In this document: positions 7,390 through 15,242 of the stretch, in pieces
Layout: each line of letters begins with the position of its first letter
Position numbering within the stretch: the stretch's first letter is position 1
Origin: an uncultured Prevotella sp.
GTDB lineage: Bacteria; Bacteroidota; Bacteroidia; Bacteroidales; Bacteroidaceae
Length of the DNA stretch: 26,721 bases
Direction of reading: 5' to 3'
Assembly: GCA_937898715.1 (NCBI GenBank)
Contig: CALEKA010000101.1
Coordinates: 1 to 26,721, forward strand
Translations under genes and position numbers: made by a program
The notes under the pieces: generated by a model
What the model was told of the DNA's origin: nothing
The model's input: only the letters and a program-made list of their open reading frames with translations
Database searches by the model: none

Positions 7390-8841
7390 TTATGCGTTAT
7401 TACCATCATTTTCGTCGACCATTTTACCAAACCAGTCGCCGAATCTAGACATTTTCTTCTTAAAATTCTTCCAGCGTTGCTGCTTGCGTCTCTTTGCCTC
7501 CTCGATGCGCTTACGCTCTTCTTCAGCTTCGCGCTCTAAGCGCAGACGCTCCTCTTCGCGACGCTTTGCTGCTTCCTCCTCAGCCTTCTTAGCGGCTTCG
7601 GCAGCTGCTATTTCTTCGGGAGTGGGTTGCGGTTCCTGGTCGGCGTTGTGCTCATCATCGTTGAAGAGATCAGCCTTGCCCAATTCGCCGTTGCAGCAAT
7701 TCATCTCGCCCTTGTCTATTAAGGCAATGGCAGCATTGCAATCGCCATCGCTGTTGAAGCCAGGATAGTCGGGAGTGCGCAGGGGTACGCGGATATTGCG
7801 CACGAAACGTATCTTTTCAAATTTCGTATCGCGCATGAAAGCCTTGTCGATGTCCTTCATGTGAGAGGCACCACCCGTGATGATGAGTCCGCCGATGAGT
7901 TGACTACGATCATACTTTGAGAGCGTTATCTGATTGTTCACATTGAGGATAATCTCCTCTACGCGTGCTTCTACCAATCCGGCAAACTCTTCATACGACA
8001 CGGTGCGTCCGTCGCGGAGCTTAATCGTCTTCTGTCCATCCTCTTCGCTAGCATGCACGGCGCTGCCGTACTTGAGTTTCAAGTCTTCTGCTTCCTCATC
8101 TTCTATCTGAAGCGACATGATATCGCGATTGATGTTGGCACCGCCGAGTGGGATTACAGCTAAGTGGCGCAGGAGGTTGTTCTTATATACGGCTACTGAG
8201 GTGGTCTCAGCGCCCATATCTACAAACACGCATCCCGAACGCTTCTCGGGTTCGGTCAGCATGGTGTCGGCCAAGGCTTGTACCGTGATGGGCAGGTCGG
8301 CAATGCTTACGCCCGCTGAGCGGAAGCAGTTGCGTATCTCTTCGCGTACGGACGAGTTAGCCACAATGTTGAGATAGTGGCCCTCGATACCATCGGAGAG
8401 GATACCTACAGGATCAATGGTATACTGTGTGCCTAAGTGGTACTCTTGGGGTACAGATTCGAGGATGTCGCGGTCGGGGCTGGCCGAGCTGCGATTTTCA
8501 TCACTCATAGCGTCAATCATCTCTTGCGTAATCTCCATCTTCGAATCGAAGTGGCGTACCACGCTGTTGGCTACCGTGTGCATACCCATTCCGCCTATTC
8601 CCACATAGACGCGGCTAATGCTCTTCTGCATCTTTTGCTCCAAGTTCGACTTCATGCTTACGATGCATTGCGTCATCTTGTTGACATTGTTGATGCGTCC
8701 TTTACGGATAAAGGTAGTCGAAGGCTCTTGGGCGAAGGCAAGCACCTGGATGGCGCCATCGGGCTGTTTGCGTCCAGCCACACCGGTCACTTTCGACGAA
8801 CCCAGTTCGATAGCTACTATTAAGTTGTCTTCTGTTGGCAT
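7390..8841 (-). CDS. ftsA: Cell division protein FtsA
   Basis: FtsA is the actin-like membrane anchor that tethers FtsZ filaments and signals to septal wall synthesis. The 483-residue protein has the phosphate-1 motif VAIELGSSKVTG (9-20), the phosphate-2 motif CVFVDMGAETTSVAVY (204-219), and the adenosine motif GGLIITGGASHMKD (317-330). After residue about 405 there is a long Glu/Lys/Arg-rich stretch (408-455) predicted to be helical or coiled. An amphipathic end follows, with WKNFKKKMSRFGDWFGKM (457-474), a good membrane-targeting helix. The chain is longer than the roughly 420 residues of the E. coli protein, mainly through this C-terminal extension, which I believe is usual in Bacteroidales. 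It lies between ftsQ and ftsZ in the normal order. Confidence 0.95.
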   Translation of the reverse strand: MPTEDNLIVAIELGSSKVTGVAGRKQPDGAIQVLAFAQEPSTTFIRKGRINNVNKMTQCIVSMKSNLEQKMQKSISRVYVGIGGMGMHTVANSVVRHFDSKMEITQEMIDAMSDENRSSASPDRDILESVPQEYHLGTQYTIDPVGILSDGIEGHYLNIVANSSVREEIRNCFRSAGVSIADLPITVQALADTMLTEPEKRSGCVFVDMGAETTSVAVYKNNLLRHLAVIPLGGANINRDIMSLQIEDEEAEDLKLKYGSAVHASEEDGQKTIKLRDGRTVSYEEFAGLVEARVEEIILNVNNQITLSKYDRSQLIGGLIITGGASHMKDIDKAFMRDTKFEKIRFVRNIRVPLRTPDYPGFNSDGDCNAAIALIDKGEMNCCNGELGKADLFNDDEHNADQEPQPTPEEIAAAEAAKKAEEEAAKRREEERLRLEREAEEERKRIEEAKRRKQQRWKNFKKKMSRFGDWFGKMVDENDGNNA

Positions 8842-9016
8842 GTATGTAATCTTTTTTGTATTCGGGGGTTTATATCAGGTTTGTTATCAGGTTTATTCGG
8901 ATTGTATGTGGCGAGCACATTGACTCACACGTTAGGGACAGTGCGTGTATACACATCTAATATATAAAGTTCCTACATATTTCTCTATATATTAATATAG
9001 GAGTGTAAAGTGTGCC

Positions 9017-9754
9017 TCAGCCTTTGCGCTTTTTGCGACCAATGATTTGACTGATGTGCTCCACCGATATCTCGGCATACTTGTTCCAGCCTACCTGCGG
9101 CATTACTTTTTCATAGAACGCATAGAGGTTGCGAAACTTCTGGCTGATGCTGTCTGTATTGCCAAAGGCGATAACGTGACCACCCACACGAGGCACGAGT
9201 TGCATGCGTTGGTCGGGCGATACGTAAATCTGCTCTATTTGATCGTTCCAGAAAGCATCATCGCGAAGGAAGCGACCTATCTGGATGAGTTTCGTCTTGG
9301 CGAAAGATTTTGATATGCTTCCCGTGGCCACTACGAGATCGGCGGAATAGCCTTGAGGATCCATCAGATTGCCTTTATCGTCGATGTAGTAATCTTCGCC
9401 ATTATCTGCCATAATTCGCATGAGAGGGAGGCGCTGCTGAATGAGCACGTTGACCGTTCCGTTAGGAGCCTTGTAGCACATCACGGAGTCGATGAAGGAA
9501 TTTTTCTTCAGAGCCTTAGCAATGGCTATACCATCTACATGATCCATCTCACGCCCTACGGGGTAAAGCCCCGACTTGCGGAGGAGCAGATCTGCCTCTT
9601 CTGCAGTGATAAAGCCTGCATGGGAGCTATCCACTATGGTATAGTCCACCTGTCGGCACACCGTGGTATCGCCATGGCGTGTAAAGTCGGCAAAGGCAAA
9701 CACCAGATATACGATAATGCCCAGCAACAGGAGGAGTTTTGCTAATGTCTTCAT
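9017..9754 (-). CDS. ftsQ: Cell division protein FtsQ/DivIB
   Basis: FtsQ is a single-pass inner membrane protein that links early and late division proteins. The 245-residue chain has a hydrophobic segment at about 4-23 (LAKLLLLLGIIVYLVFAFAD) after a short positive N-terminus. A POTRA-like domain follows (VDYTIVDSSHAGFITAEEAD, about 37-56, then NSFIDSVMCYKAPNGTVNVLI), and then a beta domain (YYIDDKGNLMDPQG and QRMQLVPRVGGHVIAFG). It ends in a basic patch, RKKRKG. Sequence conservation in this family is low, and the call leans on these features together with the position between murC and ftsA. The gap to ftsA is 175 bases and that to murC 124 bases, so internal promoters are possible. Confidence 0.9.
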   Translation of the reverse strand: MKTLAKLLLLLGIIVYLVFAFADFTRHGDTTVCRQVDYTIVDSSHAGFITAEEADLLLRKSGLYPVGREMDHVDGIAIAKALKKNSFIDSVMCYKAPNGTVNVLIQQRLPLMRIMADNGEDYYIDDKGNLMDPQGYSADLVVATGSISKSFAKTKLIQIGRFLRDDAFWNDQIEQIYVSPDQRMQLVPRVGGHVIAFGNTDSISQKFRNLYAFYEKVMPQVGWNKYAEISVEHISQIIGRKKRKG

Positions 9755-9878
9755 GTAGAGGTTTCTATTAAGAGCAGGACCTTGATTATTTGCGCTTCAG
9801 GGAGGAGCCTTTTAGTGCGGTTTCATGATTACTTGCTCTTCCAAGGAATTCTATTTCCTGTTAAGAGTTGCATTGAGA

Positions 9879-11240
9879 TTACTTGCTCTCCAAGATTTTC
9901 TTGATTTGTGGAATATAATCCACAGCATCGCCAGCGCCAAGCACTACGAGCACATCGAAGTCTTCACTCTCGACGAAAGCTGGAATATCCTTCTTCTCGA
10001 TGATATGTTTTTCTATTCCGGGTCGGAGATTGTCGTAGATGATTTGGCTTGTAATGCCAGGGATAGGTTTTTCTCGAGCGGGGTATATTTCGGTAAGGAT
10101 TACCTCGTCGAGGAGAGACAGACTATCGGCAAAGTCCTTATAAAAGTCGCGCGTACGCGTGTAGAGGTGTGGTTGGAAGATTGCAGAGATCTTTCGACCA
10201 TTAAATACCTCACGGAGGGAAAGGATGCTCTGCTTAATCTCAGCGGGATGGTGAGCATAGTCGGAGAGAAGGACATGCTTATCGGTCTTCAATGCGAAGT
10301 CGAATCGGCGATCTACACCAGTGAAGGTGAGCATGCCTTTGCGTATTTCTTCGGGAGTTGCGCCTGCTATCTGAGCAAGTGCCATGGCAGCGATGCCATT
10401 CTCTATATTAATGCTTACGGGAACACCAAGTTCTATGTCGGAAATATTTCCCAGCGGCGACACGAAGTCGAGCACGATGCGACCGTTGCCGATACGTATA
10501 TTATCAGCGTGGAAGTCTCCTTCTATGCGATCGTAAGTATATACGCGTACGCCCTCTTGCGGATTGGCCTTCATCTTGAGATTGCGATGCAGGATGAGTG
10601 CGCCACCGGGCTGAATCAGTTCTGTATAGTGGCGAAAACTTTCAAGATATGCTTCTTCTGTGCCGTAGATATCGAGGTGATCGGCATCGGTGGCAGTGAT
10701 CACCGAAGCGTAGGGGCGGAGATGATGGAATGAGCGGTCAAACTCATCGGCCTCGATCACCACATAGGGGCTTTTAGCATCGAGCAGATAGTTTGTACCA
10801 TAATTCTTTGTTATACCACCCAAGAATGCGTTGCAGCCCACGTGGCTCTCATGAAGGAGGTGGGCAGTCATCGAAGTGGTAGTGGTCTTGCCATGCGTAC
10901 CAGCCACGCAGAGTCCCTTCATAGAGCGTGTCAGCGTACCAAGCACTTGAGCGCGTTTCTGTATATCGAAACCGTTTTCACGAAAGAATGTCAATTCTTT
11001 GTGTGTTGCGGGAATGGCGGGAGTATAGACCACCAACGTATTGTCTCTGTCCTTACAGGCTTCCGGTATGAGATCGGGATTATCCTCATAATGGATATCG
11101 GCTCCCTCAGCACGCAGCTCTTCGGTCAGTTCGCATGAAGTGCGGTCATATCCAGCCACGACGAGGCCTTTTGAGAGGAAGTAGCGCTCAAGAGCGCTCA
11201 TGCCGATGCCACCGGCACCGATAAAGTATACTGATTTCAT
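9879..11240 (-). CDS. murC: UDP-N-acetylmuramate-L-alanine ligase
   Basis: MurC adds L-alanine to UDP-MurNAc, the first amino acid of the peptidoglycan stem peptide, using ATP in the cytoplasm. From ATG 11240 it is 453 residues. The N-terminal Rossmann motif is VYFIGAGGIGMSAL (4-17). The ATP-binding loop is GTHGKTTTTSM (114-124). EADEFDRSFHHL (163-174) holds the metal-binding Glu and the MurC-type His pair, and YAHHPAEI near the C-terminal domain is diagnostic for MurC and Mpl. UDP-MurNAc ligase of the Mpl type is less likely given the neighbours. An upstream in-frame ATG at 11279 would add 13 residues before the conserved glycine loop and is unlikely to be the start. A fragment resembling the murC 3' end (TTGGA-GAGCAAGTAATC) is repeated about 48 bases downstream. 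Confidence 0.96.
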   Translation of the reverse strand: MKSVYFIGAGGIGMSALERYFLSKGLVVAGYDRTSCELTEELRAEGADIHYEDNPDLIPEACKDRDNTLVVYTPAIPATHKELTFFRENGFDIQKRAQVLGTLTRSMKGLCVAGTHGKTTTTSMTAHLLHESHVGCNAFLGGITKNYGTNYLLDAKSPYVVIEADEFDRSFHHLRPYASVITATDADHLDIYGTEEAYLESFRHYTELIQPGGALILHRNLKMKANPQEGVRVYTYDRIEGDFHADNIRIGNGRIVLDFVSPLGNISDIELGVPVSINIENGIAAMALAQIAGATPEEIRKGMLTFTGVDRRFDFALKTDKHVLLSDYAHHPAEIKQSILSLREVFNGRKISAIFQPHLYTRTRDFYKDFADSLSLLDEVILTEIYPAREKPIPGITSQIIYDNLRPGIEKHIIEKKDIPAFVESEDFDVLVVLGAGDAVDYIPQIKKILESK

Positions 11241-11360
11241 TGTCTTAGAGAAATATGCTATGTATATTGCCGACGGCATTACTAAGCCCGCCGGACGTCC
11301 TATTTATTTCAGTTTACTATTGCTGCGATTCGCTCTATTATCACTGTTGGCTCCAGCCGA

Positions 11361-12479
11361 CTATTTCTGTGCTTCAGCCAAACGGATCACCTCGTTGGCT
11401 ATATCGGAGGCTGCGTTGGGGCGAGCAAGCTGTACAATATTGCGGCTCAGATTCTCAAGTTTGTCATGATCAGCCACGGTATTGATCGCCAGAGGGAGGA
11501 GTGTGCGGCGAGCATCGGCGTCGGGCACATAGAGTGCTGCGCTCTTCTGTACCAATGCGAGGGCGTTCTTCGTCTGATGATCTTCTGCCACATTGGGCGA
11601 GGGCACAAGAATAACAGGTTTGCCTAACAGACAAAACTCTGATATACTGCCTGCGCCAGCACGAGATATCACGAGGTCGGCAGCAGCATATGCTTGTTTC
11701 ATATCGCTAATGAAGTCCATCACCTTGAGGTTCTCAGGACAACCGCGGCGCTTAAGCTCTGCTTGAATCTGTTCGCTATAGTACTTACCCGTCTGCCATA
11801 TGAACTGCACCTTGCTCTGCTGCTTCACGAGGGGAAGGTTGCCGAGGATGCTTTCGTTGAGTGTGCGAGCTCCGAGTGAGCCTCCGACGATCAAGATTGT
11901 TTGCTTACCCGGAACGAGTCCGAAGGAGCGTACAGCCTCTTCTTTCGACACAGAACTATCGAGCAGATTTTGTCGAACAGGATTACCCGTAAAGAGTATC
12001 TTGTCTGCGGGGAAGAAACGCTCCATACCCTCATATGCCACACAAATCTTGCGAGCCTTCTTAGCGAGAATTTTGTTAGTCACACCTGCATAAGAATTCT
12101 GCTCTTGCAGCAAGGTGGGAATACCCATCGACTCTGCCACATTGAGCGTAGGTCCGCTGGCATATCCGCCCACGCCTACTGCCACTTGAGGCTTAAACTC
12201 ACGGACAATCTGGCGCGCCAACCGACGGCTCTTCATAATCTTGAAAAGTACGGGCACGTTCTTAAGCAGGTTCTTGCGGTTGAAACCAGCAATGGGAAGT
12301 CCTTTGATCGGATAGCCCGCAGCTGGTACACGTTGCATTTCCATACGTCCTTCAGCACCCACGAAAAGTATCTTTGCATCGGGGCGCTTTGCTCGTATTT
12401 CATTGGCAATCGATACGGCAGGAAAGATGTGTCCGCCCGTACCTCCGCCGCTAATGATGACTCTCAATTCGTCGTTCAT
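11361..12479 (-). CDS. murG: Lipid II synthase MurG (GlcNAc transferase)
   Basis: MurG transfers GlcNAc from UDP-GlcNAc to lipid I on the inner face of the membrane, making lipid II. The 372-residue protein has the family glycine loops GGGTGGHIFP (11-20) and GVGGYASGP (102-110). It also has the donor-binding signature region SRAGAGSISEFCLLGKP and the LVPSPNVAEDHQTKNA segment near the C-terminal Rossmann domain. It is the usual size for GT28. It is the first gene of the division cluster in this window, with a promoter-like site 25 to 53 bases above its ATG. This implies that the run murG-murC-ftsQ-ftsA-ftsZ starts here, not as part of a longer mraY-murD-ftsW operon. Confidence 0.96.
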   Translation of the reverse strand: MNDELRVIISGGGTGGHIFPAVSIANEIRAKRPDAKILFVGAEGRMEMQRVPAAGYPIKGLPIAGFNRKNLLKNVPVLFKIMKSRRLARQIVREFKPQVAVGVGGYASGPTLNVAESMGIPTLLQEQNSYAGVTNKILAKKARKICVAYEGMERFFPADKILFTGNPVRQNLLDSSVSKEEAVRSFGLVPGKQTILIVGGSLGARTLNESILGNLPLVKQQSKVQFIWQTGKYYSEQIQAELKRRGCPENLKVMDFISDMKQAYAAADLVISRAGAGSISEFCLLGKPVILVPSPNVAEDHQTKNALALVQKSAALYVPDADARRTLLPLAINTVADHDKLENLSRNIVQLARPNAASDIANEVIRLAEAQK

Positions 12480-12503
12480 ATCGTACAGCTATATAGTAAT
12501 GCG

Positions 12504-12532
12504 CAAATTTAGCAATTATTTTTGGTCTCAAG
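12504..12532 (-). promoter_or_regulatory. Probable murG promoter
   Basis: On the minus strand TAAATTTG (12511-12504) fits the TAnnTTTG -7 box, and CTTG (12532-12529) lies 17 bases upstream as a weak -33 box. Transcription would start near 12500, giving a leader of about 20 bases to the murG ATG. It sits between the terminator of the previous gene and murG, which supports an independent start of the division operon. Confidence 0.55.
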
Positions 12533-12593
12533 TGGTATTTTGCCTTGCTTTTTTAAAACTTTTATTTCAATTCCATCGTGACCTTGGATTAGA

Positions 12594-12656
12594 GGAAGGA
12601 AAACTCCCATTCGGGAACCGTGCTTTTTGATAATGCACGAGTGCCGAATGGGAGTT
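12594..12656 (-). terminator. Terminator after the LOG-family gene
   Basis: Minus strand AACTCCCATTCGG (12656-12644) pairs perfectly with CCGAATGGGAGTT (12614-12602). A nested stem CGTGC/GCACG sits in the loop, and TTTCCTTCC follows. It lies about 97 bases beyond the stop of the LOG gene and before the murG promoter, and so separates the two transcription units. Confidence 0.7.
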
Positions 12657-12752
12657 ATGAATAAGTATTTTTGCAAAGATTCAGTTCCTGCTTTTACAGA
12701 GAGAGGAGAGGCATGAATCATCGACAATAGGCTCTATACACCACGCTCTGCG

Positions 12753-13283
12753 TCATAAAAGAGCCTCGAGTTCCTGCAGATTGTGCGCCACGCTGTAATA
12801 ATCTGACGGACAACCGCTTATAAGCCCTTGTCTAAAGAGATCATCTAACGCAGCAAGGAGTACATCCCAGCATCCGTCGACGTCGTAGAACACGACGGGC
12901 TGGTGCCGAATGCCTATCACCGTATTGGCCATCACCGTAAACACTTCATCGAGTGTACCGATACCTCCGGGTAGTGCTACGAGCACATCGCTCTCACGAT
13001 TCATCATCATCTTACGATCATTGAGATCGACGCACCGAAATGTCACATCGATTGCATCGCTCACAAGGCCTCGTTGCTCGATAATCTCGGGCACCATGCC
13101 ATATACGCGTCCGCCGTGTTGCTTCACGCTCTGCGCAAGCACTTCCATAAGCCCTTTGCGCGCGCCGCCATATACGAGCGTACGCCCTGTCCGTCCGATG
13201 AGTGCTCCGACCTGGCGAGCAGCCTCCACATAGCTCTCTGGAAGATTGTCCTTCGACGAGAGGTATACGCCTACTTTTTGCAT
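12753..13283 (-). CDS. LOG family protein (TIGR00730 type)
   Basis: This 176-residue Rossmann-fold protein belongs to the LOG family. The better known members hydrolyse nucleoside 5'-monophosphates such as cytokinin ribotides or AMP to base and ribose 5-phosphate. The hallmark PGGIGTLDE is at 105-113, and an R-K pair (DLNDRKMMM, 87-95) occupies the place of the usual MHxRK. The start MQKVGVYLSSKDNLPESYVE fits the first beta strand. The family is often misnamed lysine decarboxylase, and the motif shows it is not one. The physiological substrate cannot be read from the sequence. It follows ridA by 25 bases on the same strand, so the two are probably co-transcribed, and a strong terminator lies below it. 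Confidence 0.88.
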   Translation of the reverse strand: MQKVGVYLSSKDNLPESYVEAARQVGALIGRTGRTLVYGGARKGLMEVLAQSVKQHGGRVYGMVPEIIEQRGLVSDAIDVTFRCVDLNDRKMMMNRESDVLVALPGGIGTLDEVFTVMANTVIGIRHQPVVFYDVDGCWDVLLAALDDLFRQGLISGCPSDYYSVAHNLQELEALL

Positions 13284-13308
13284 TTTCTTACGGTTTCATC
13301 GAAGGTTT

Positions 13309-13686
13309 TTACTTCACAGCGATGCATTCTATCTCGATGCGAGAATCCTTAGGAAGCGTCTTTACCGCCACAGCTGAGCGAGCGGGGAAGGGAGCTGAGA
13401 AGAACTGTGCATAGACCTCGTTCATTTCGGCAAAATCTGCCATATCTGCCAAGAAAACGCTTGTTTTCACCACATTACCCATGGTCAAACCTGCCTGTTC
13501 GAGGATGTGCTTAATATTGGTGAGCGACTGAGCGGTGAGTTCTTTGATTCCGCCCTCTGCATACTTGCCTGTAGCAGGATCGATGGGGAGCTGACCTGAC
13601 ACGTATACTACGCCGTTGACTTCAATAGCCTGACTGTAAGGACCGATGGCTGCAGGAGCCTGAGTGGTTGCGATAGGAGTTTTCAT
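13309..13686 (-). CDS. ridA: RidA family enamine/imine deaminase
   Basis: RidA hydrolyses the reactive enamine and imine intermediates released by pyridoxal-phosphate enzymes, such as 2-aminoacrylate, and so prevents their damage. The 125-residue chain is normal length. It starts with the family pattern APAAIGPYSQAIEVNGVVYVSGQLP (10-34) and contains the active-site Arg103 in FPARSAV and Glu120 in IEIECIAV. Together these place it with the RidA subgroup that has deaminase activity. It is upstream of the LOG-family gene with a 25-base gap. The hemolysin III-like gene lies 103 bases upstream, with no clear promoter in the gap. Confidence 0.95.
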   Translation of the reverse strand: MKTPIATTQAPAAIGPYSQAIEVNGVVYVSGQLPIDPATGKYAEGGIKELTAQSLTNIKHILEQAGLTMGNVVKTSVFLADMADFAEMNEVYAQFFSAPFPARSAVAVKTLPKDSRIEIECIAVK

Positions 13687-13789
13687 GATGTTATTTATTT
13701 TTTAGTGAATGAATTATCGAGAGAGTGAATGAGCCATTATCACGCGATGCGCAGATTGCTGTGATTCAAAGCATTGCATTCCTTATCCT

Positions 13790-14422
13790 CTACGAAAGAA
13801 TCAGAAGTATGGCAAGCCAATGACTGATCGATCCAAGGAGCACGAAGATGTGCCATACGCCATGGAAGAAGTGGCGATCATCGTGGGCAAAGAAGTAGGT
13901 GCCCGAGGTATAGAACGCACCCTCAGCTAAGAGACAGAGCAGGGCTCCCGTGCTAATATTGCGGCACACGGGTTCGGCGATGAATACGAACGTCCATCCC
14001 ATCACTAAGTAGATGAGGAGCGAAAGTCGGGGATAGCGATTGATCGCCGTAATCTTGTAGACCATTCCTCCGAGTGCCACACCCCAAAGTATGCCGAACA
14101 CCGTCCAACCGAGCGCACCTCCTACCACGCCAATACACATGGGCGTATACGAGGCTGCTATCATCACGTAGATACTTATGTGGTCGAGCACGCGCAACGC
14201 TTTCTTTGTCCGACCGGGCATACACCAATGATAGAGTGTGCTGGCTGCATACATCAGAAGCATGCCACAGGTGAAGAAGGTCACGCCGAATGCATTCTTC
14301 CAATTGCTGCCGTACCCCAGACGAAGGATGCTCCATGCGGCTATAAGAGTAAATACCACTCCAGCCAAGTGAGTCAGCGTATTGAAGCGTTCTTCGAGAC
14401 TTCGTTTGCGAATAGGTTTCAT
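13790..14422 (-). CDS. Hemolysin III / PAQR-like membrane protein
   Basis: The 210-residue protein has about seven hydrophobic segments and the hemolysin III (YqfA-like, PAQR superfamily) pattern. STLYH is at 61-65, a D-H pair at 80-81 (LDHISIY), and a C-terminal cluster with HDDRHFFHGVWH (180-191). In PAQR proteins the corresponding Ser, Asp and His residues bind zinc in the membrane. The role of bacterial members is uncertain, and the hemolysin name comes from a heterologous test in Bacillus, not from a known toxin function. The TAnnTTTG box ends only a few bases before the ATG, which suggests an mRNA with almost no leader. Confidence 0.88.
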   Translation of the reverse strand: MKPIRKRSLEERFNTLTHLAGVVFTLIAAWSILRLGYGSNWKNAFGVTFFTCGMLLMYAASTLYHWCMPGRTKKALRVLDHISIYVMIAASYTPMCIGVVGGALGWTVFGILWGVALGGMVYKITAINRYPRLSLLIYLVMGWTFVFIAEPVCRNISTGALLCLLAEGAFYTSGTYFFAHDDRHFFHGVWHIFVLLGSISHWLAILLILS

Positions 14423-14426
14423 GCTG

Positions 14427-14434
14427 CAAAGTTA
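14427..14434 (-). promoter_or_regulatory. -7 element directly above the hemolysin III-like gene
   Basis: Minus strand TAACTTTG (14434-14427) fits TAnnTTTG and ends four bases before the ATG at 14422. Transcription would begin at or next to the start codon. No TTTG is seen about 20 bases upstream, so the assignment rests on one box. Confidence 0.45.
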
Positions 14435-14817
14435 TAGGTTTGCTTGGAATATGAAGTATTTTTATGTGCGATTATTTTTTGATTTATCTGGGCCAACAAG
14501 AATTCCCTTACGCGCGCACATACAGAGAGTTTCGGAAGCGAAACAACCTACATCCTACACTCTGATTACACTTCCCGCGTGAATATCAAGCATTTTCAAA
14601 ACGTCTGCAGCAGATTTTTCCTACACTTTTCCTACACTTCTCCCACACTGCGCCTACATCTTTCCTCATCACGCCTCGTTTTTGAGGCAATGTGTGACAG
14701 AAAATGGACGCTTTTTGCGATGAATACAGGGATTTTTGCACTTTCATCTATTCAAAATGTCACAAAATAAGTTCGTTAGAAGTTCAATTTAAGATGTACT
14801 CATACTACAAGAATTTC
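14435..14817. other. Gene-free spacer with pyrimidine-rich iterations
   Basis: I see no gene here. The stretch holds iterated CCTACACTT-type strings at about 14620-14660 (TTTTTCCTACACTTTTCCTA, then CTCCCACACTGCGCCTAC). The same words occur near 3310-3345, and as complements near 3615-3640 and 15375-15405, in the other long spacers. It leads into the MITE-like element. Confidence 0.55.
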
Positions 14818-15121
14818 AAGTTTCGGATTTAGAATGGGCGGGCTGAATCATCGTGCAAGTCGAATGCAATCAAGCTTGCTTGAATTGCTGAGACGCAGCC
14901 GATGATGACGATAAAAGCCCAATGATATTCATAGCCCAGGGCATCGCCCTGGGTATCCCGTAAGCAGTATTGTTTCGCCCTGTAAGGGCAAAAGTAGAAA
15001 TAGATTGTCCTTACTTCTGCCCTTACAGGGCGTATCGTTCTTGATTATCTCTACCCAAGGCGTTGCCTTGGGCTATGGAATTCATTGGGCTTTCAGCCCG
15101 CCCATTCTAAATCCTAAACTT
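14818..15121. mobile_element. MITE-like multi-hairpin element, copy 1
   Basis: Ends are 29-bp inverted repeats with one mismatch (14818-14846 and 15093-15121, beginning AAGTTTCGGATTTAGAATGG). Inside are successive hairpins: CCCAGGGCATCGCCCTGGG near 14936, a long central stem CGCCCTGTAAGGGCA with TGCCCTTACAGGGCG (14977-15032), and CCCAAGGCGTTGCCTTGGG near 15053. GGGCTTTCAGCCC lies at the right end. No transposase or reading frame is present. A second copy in the opposite orientation lies at 20669-20902. At 304 bp this copy is longer because of an internal insertion (14847-14914). Confidence 0.8.
14847..14914. mobile_element. 68-bp insertion nested in MITE-like copy 1
   Basis: In the other copy the terminal hairpin reads GGGCTGAAAGCCC without interruption. 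Here GGGCTGA and AAGCCC are separated by 68 bases. The inserted piece has its own dyad: TCATCG near the left end, CGATGA near the right end, and CAAGCTTGCTTG in the middle. It is therefore a small palindromic insertion inside the larger element. Confidence 0.65.
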
Positions 15122-15242
15122 CAGTAAGAATTATAACACTTGCAGACGCGTTGGCGGGTTTGCAAAGTCTTTTACATACGGAAACTCCCCCCCAAAAAAA
15201 TGCGCTTTCATCGGAATTTCTTTACCAGCCATTCACCCTTTC

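Noticed and set aside
9825..10733. A 302-codon open frame on the plus strand opposite murC
   Set aside because: murC is unambiguous on the other strand with all ligase motifs. The antisense frame has no recognisable domain, and its openness follows from murC codon use.
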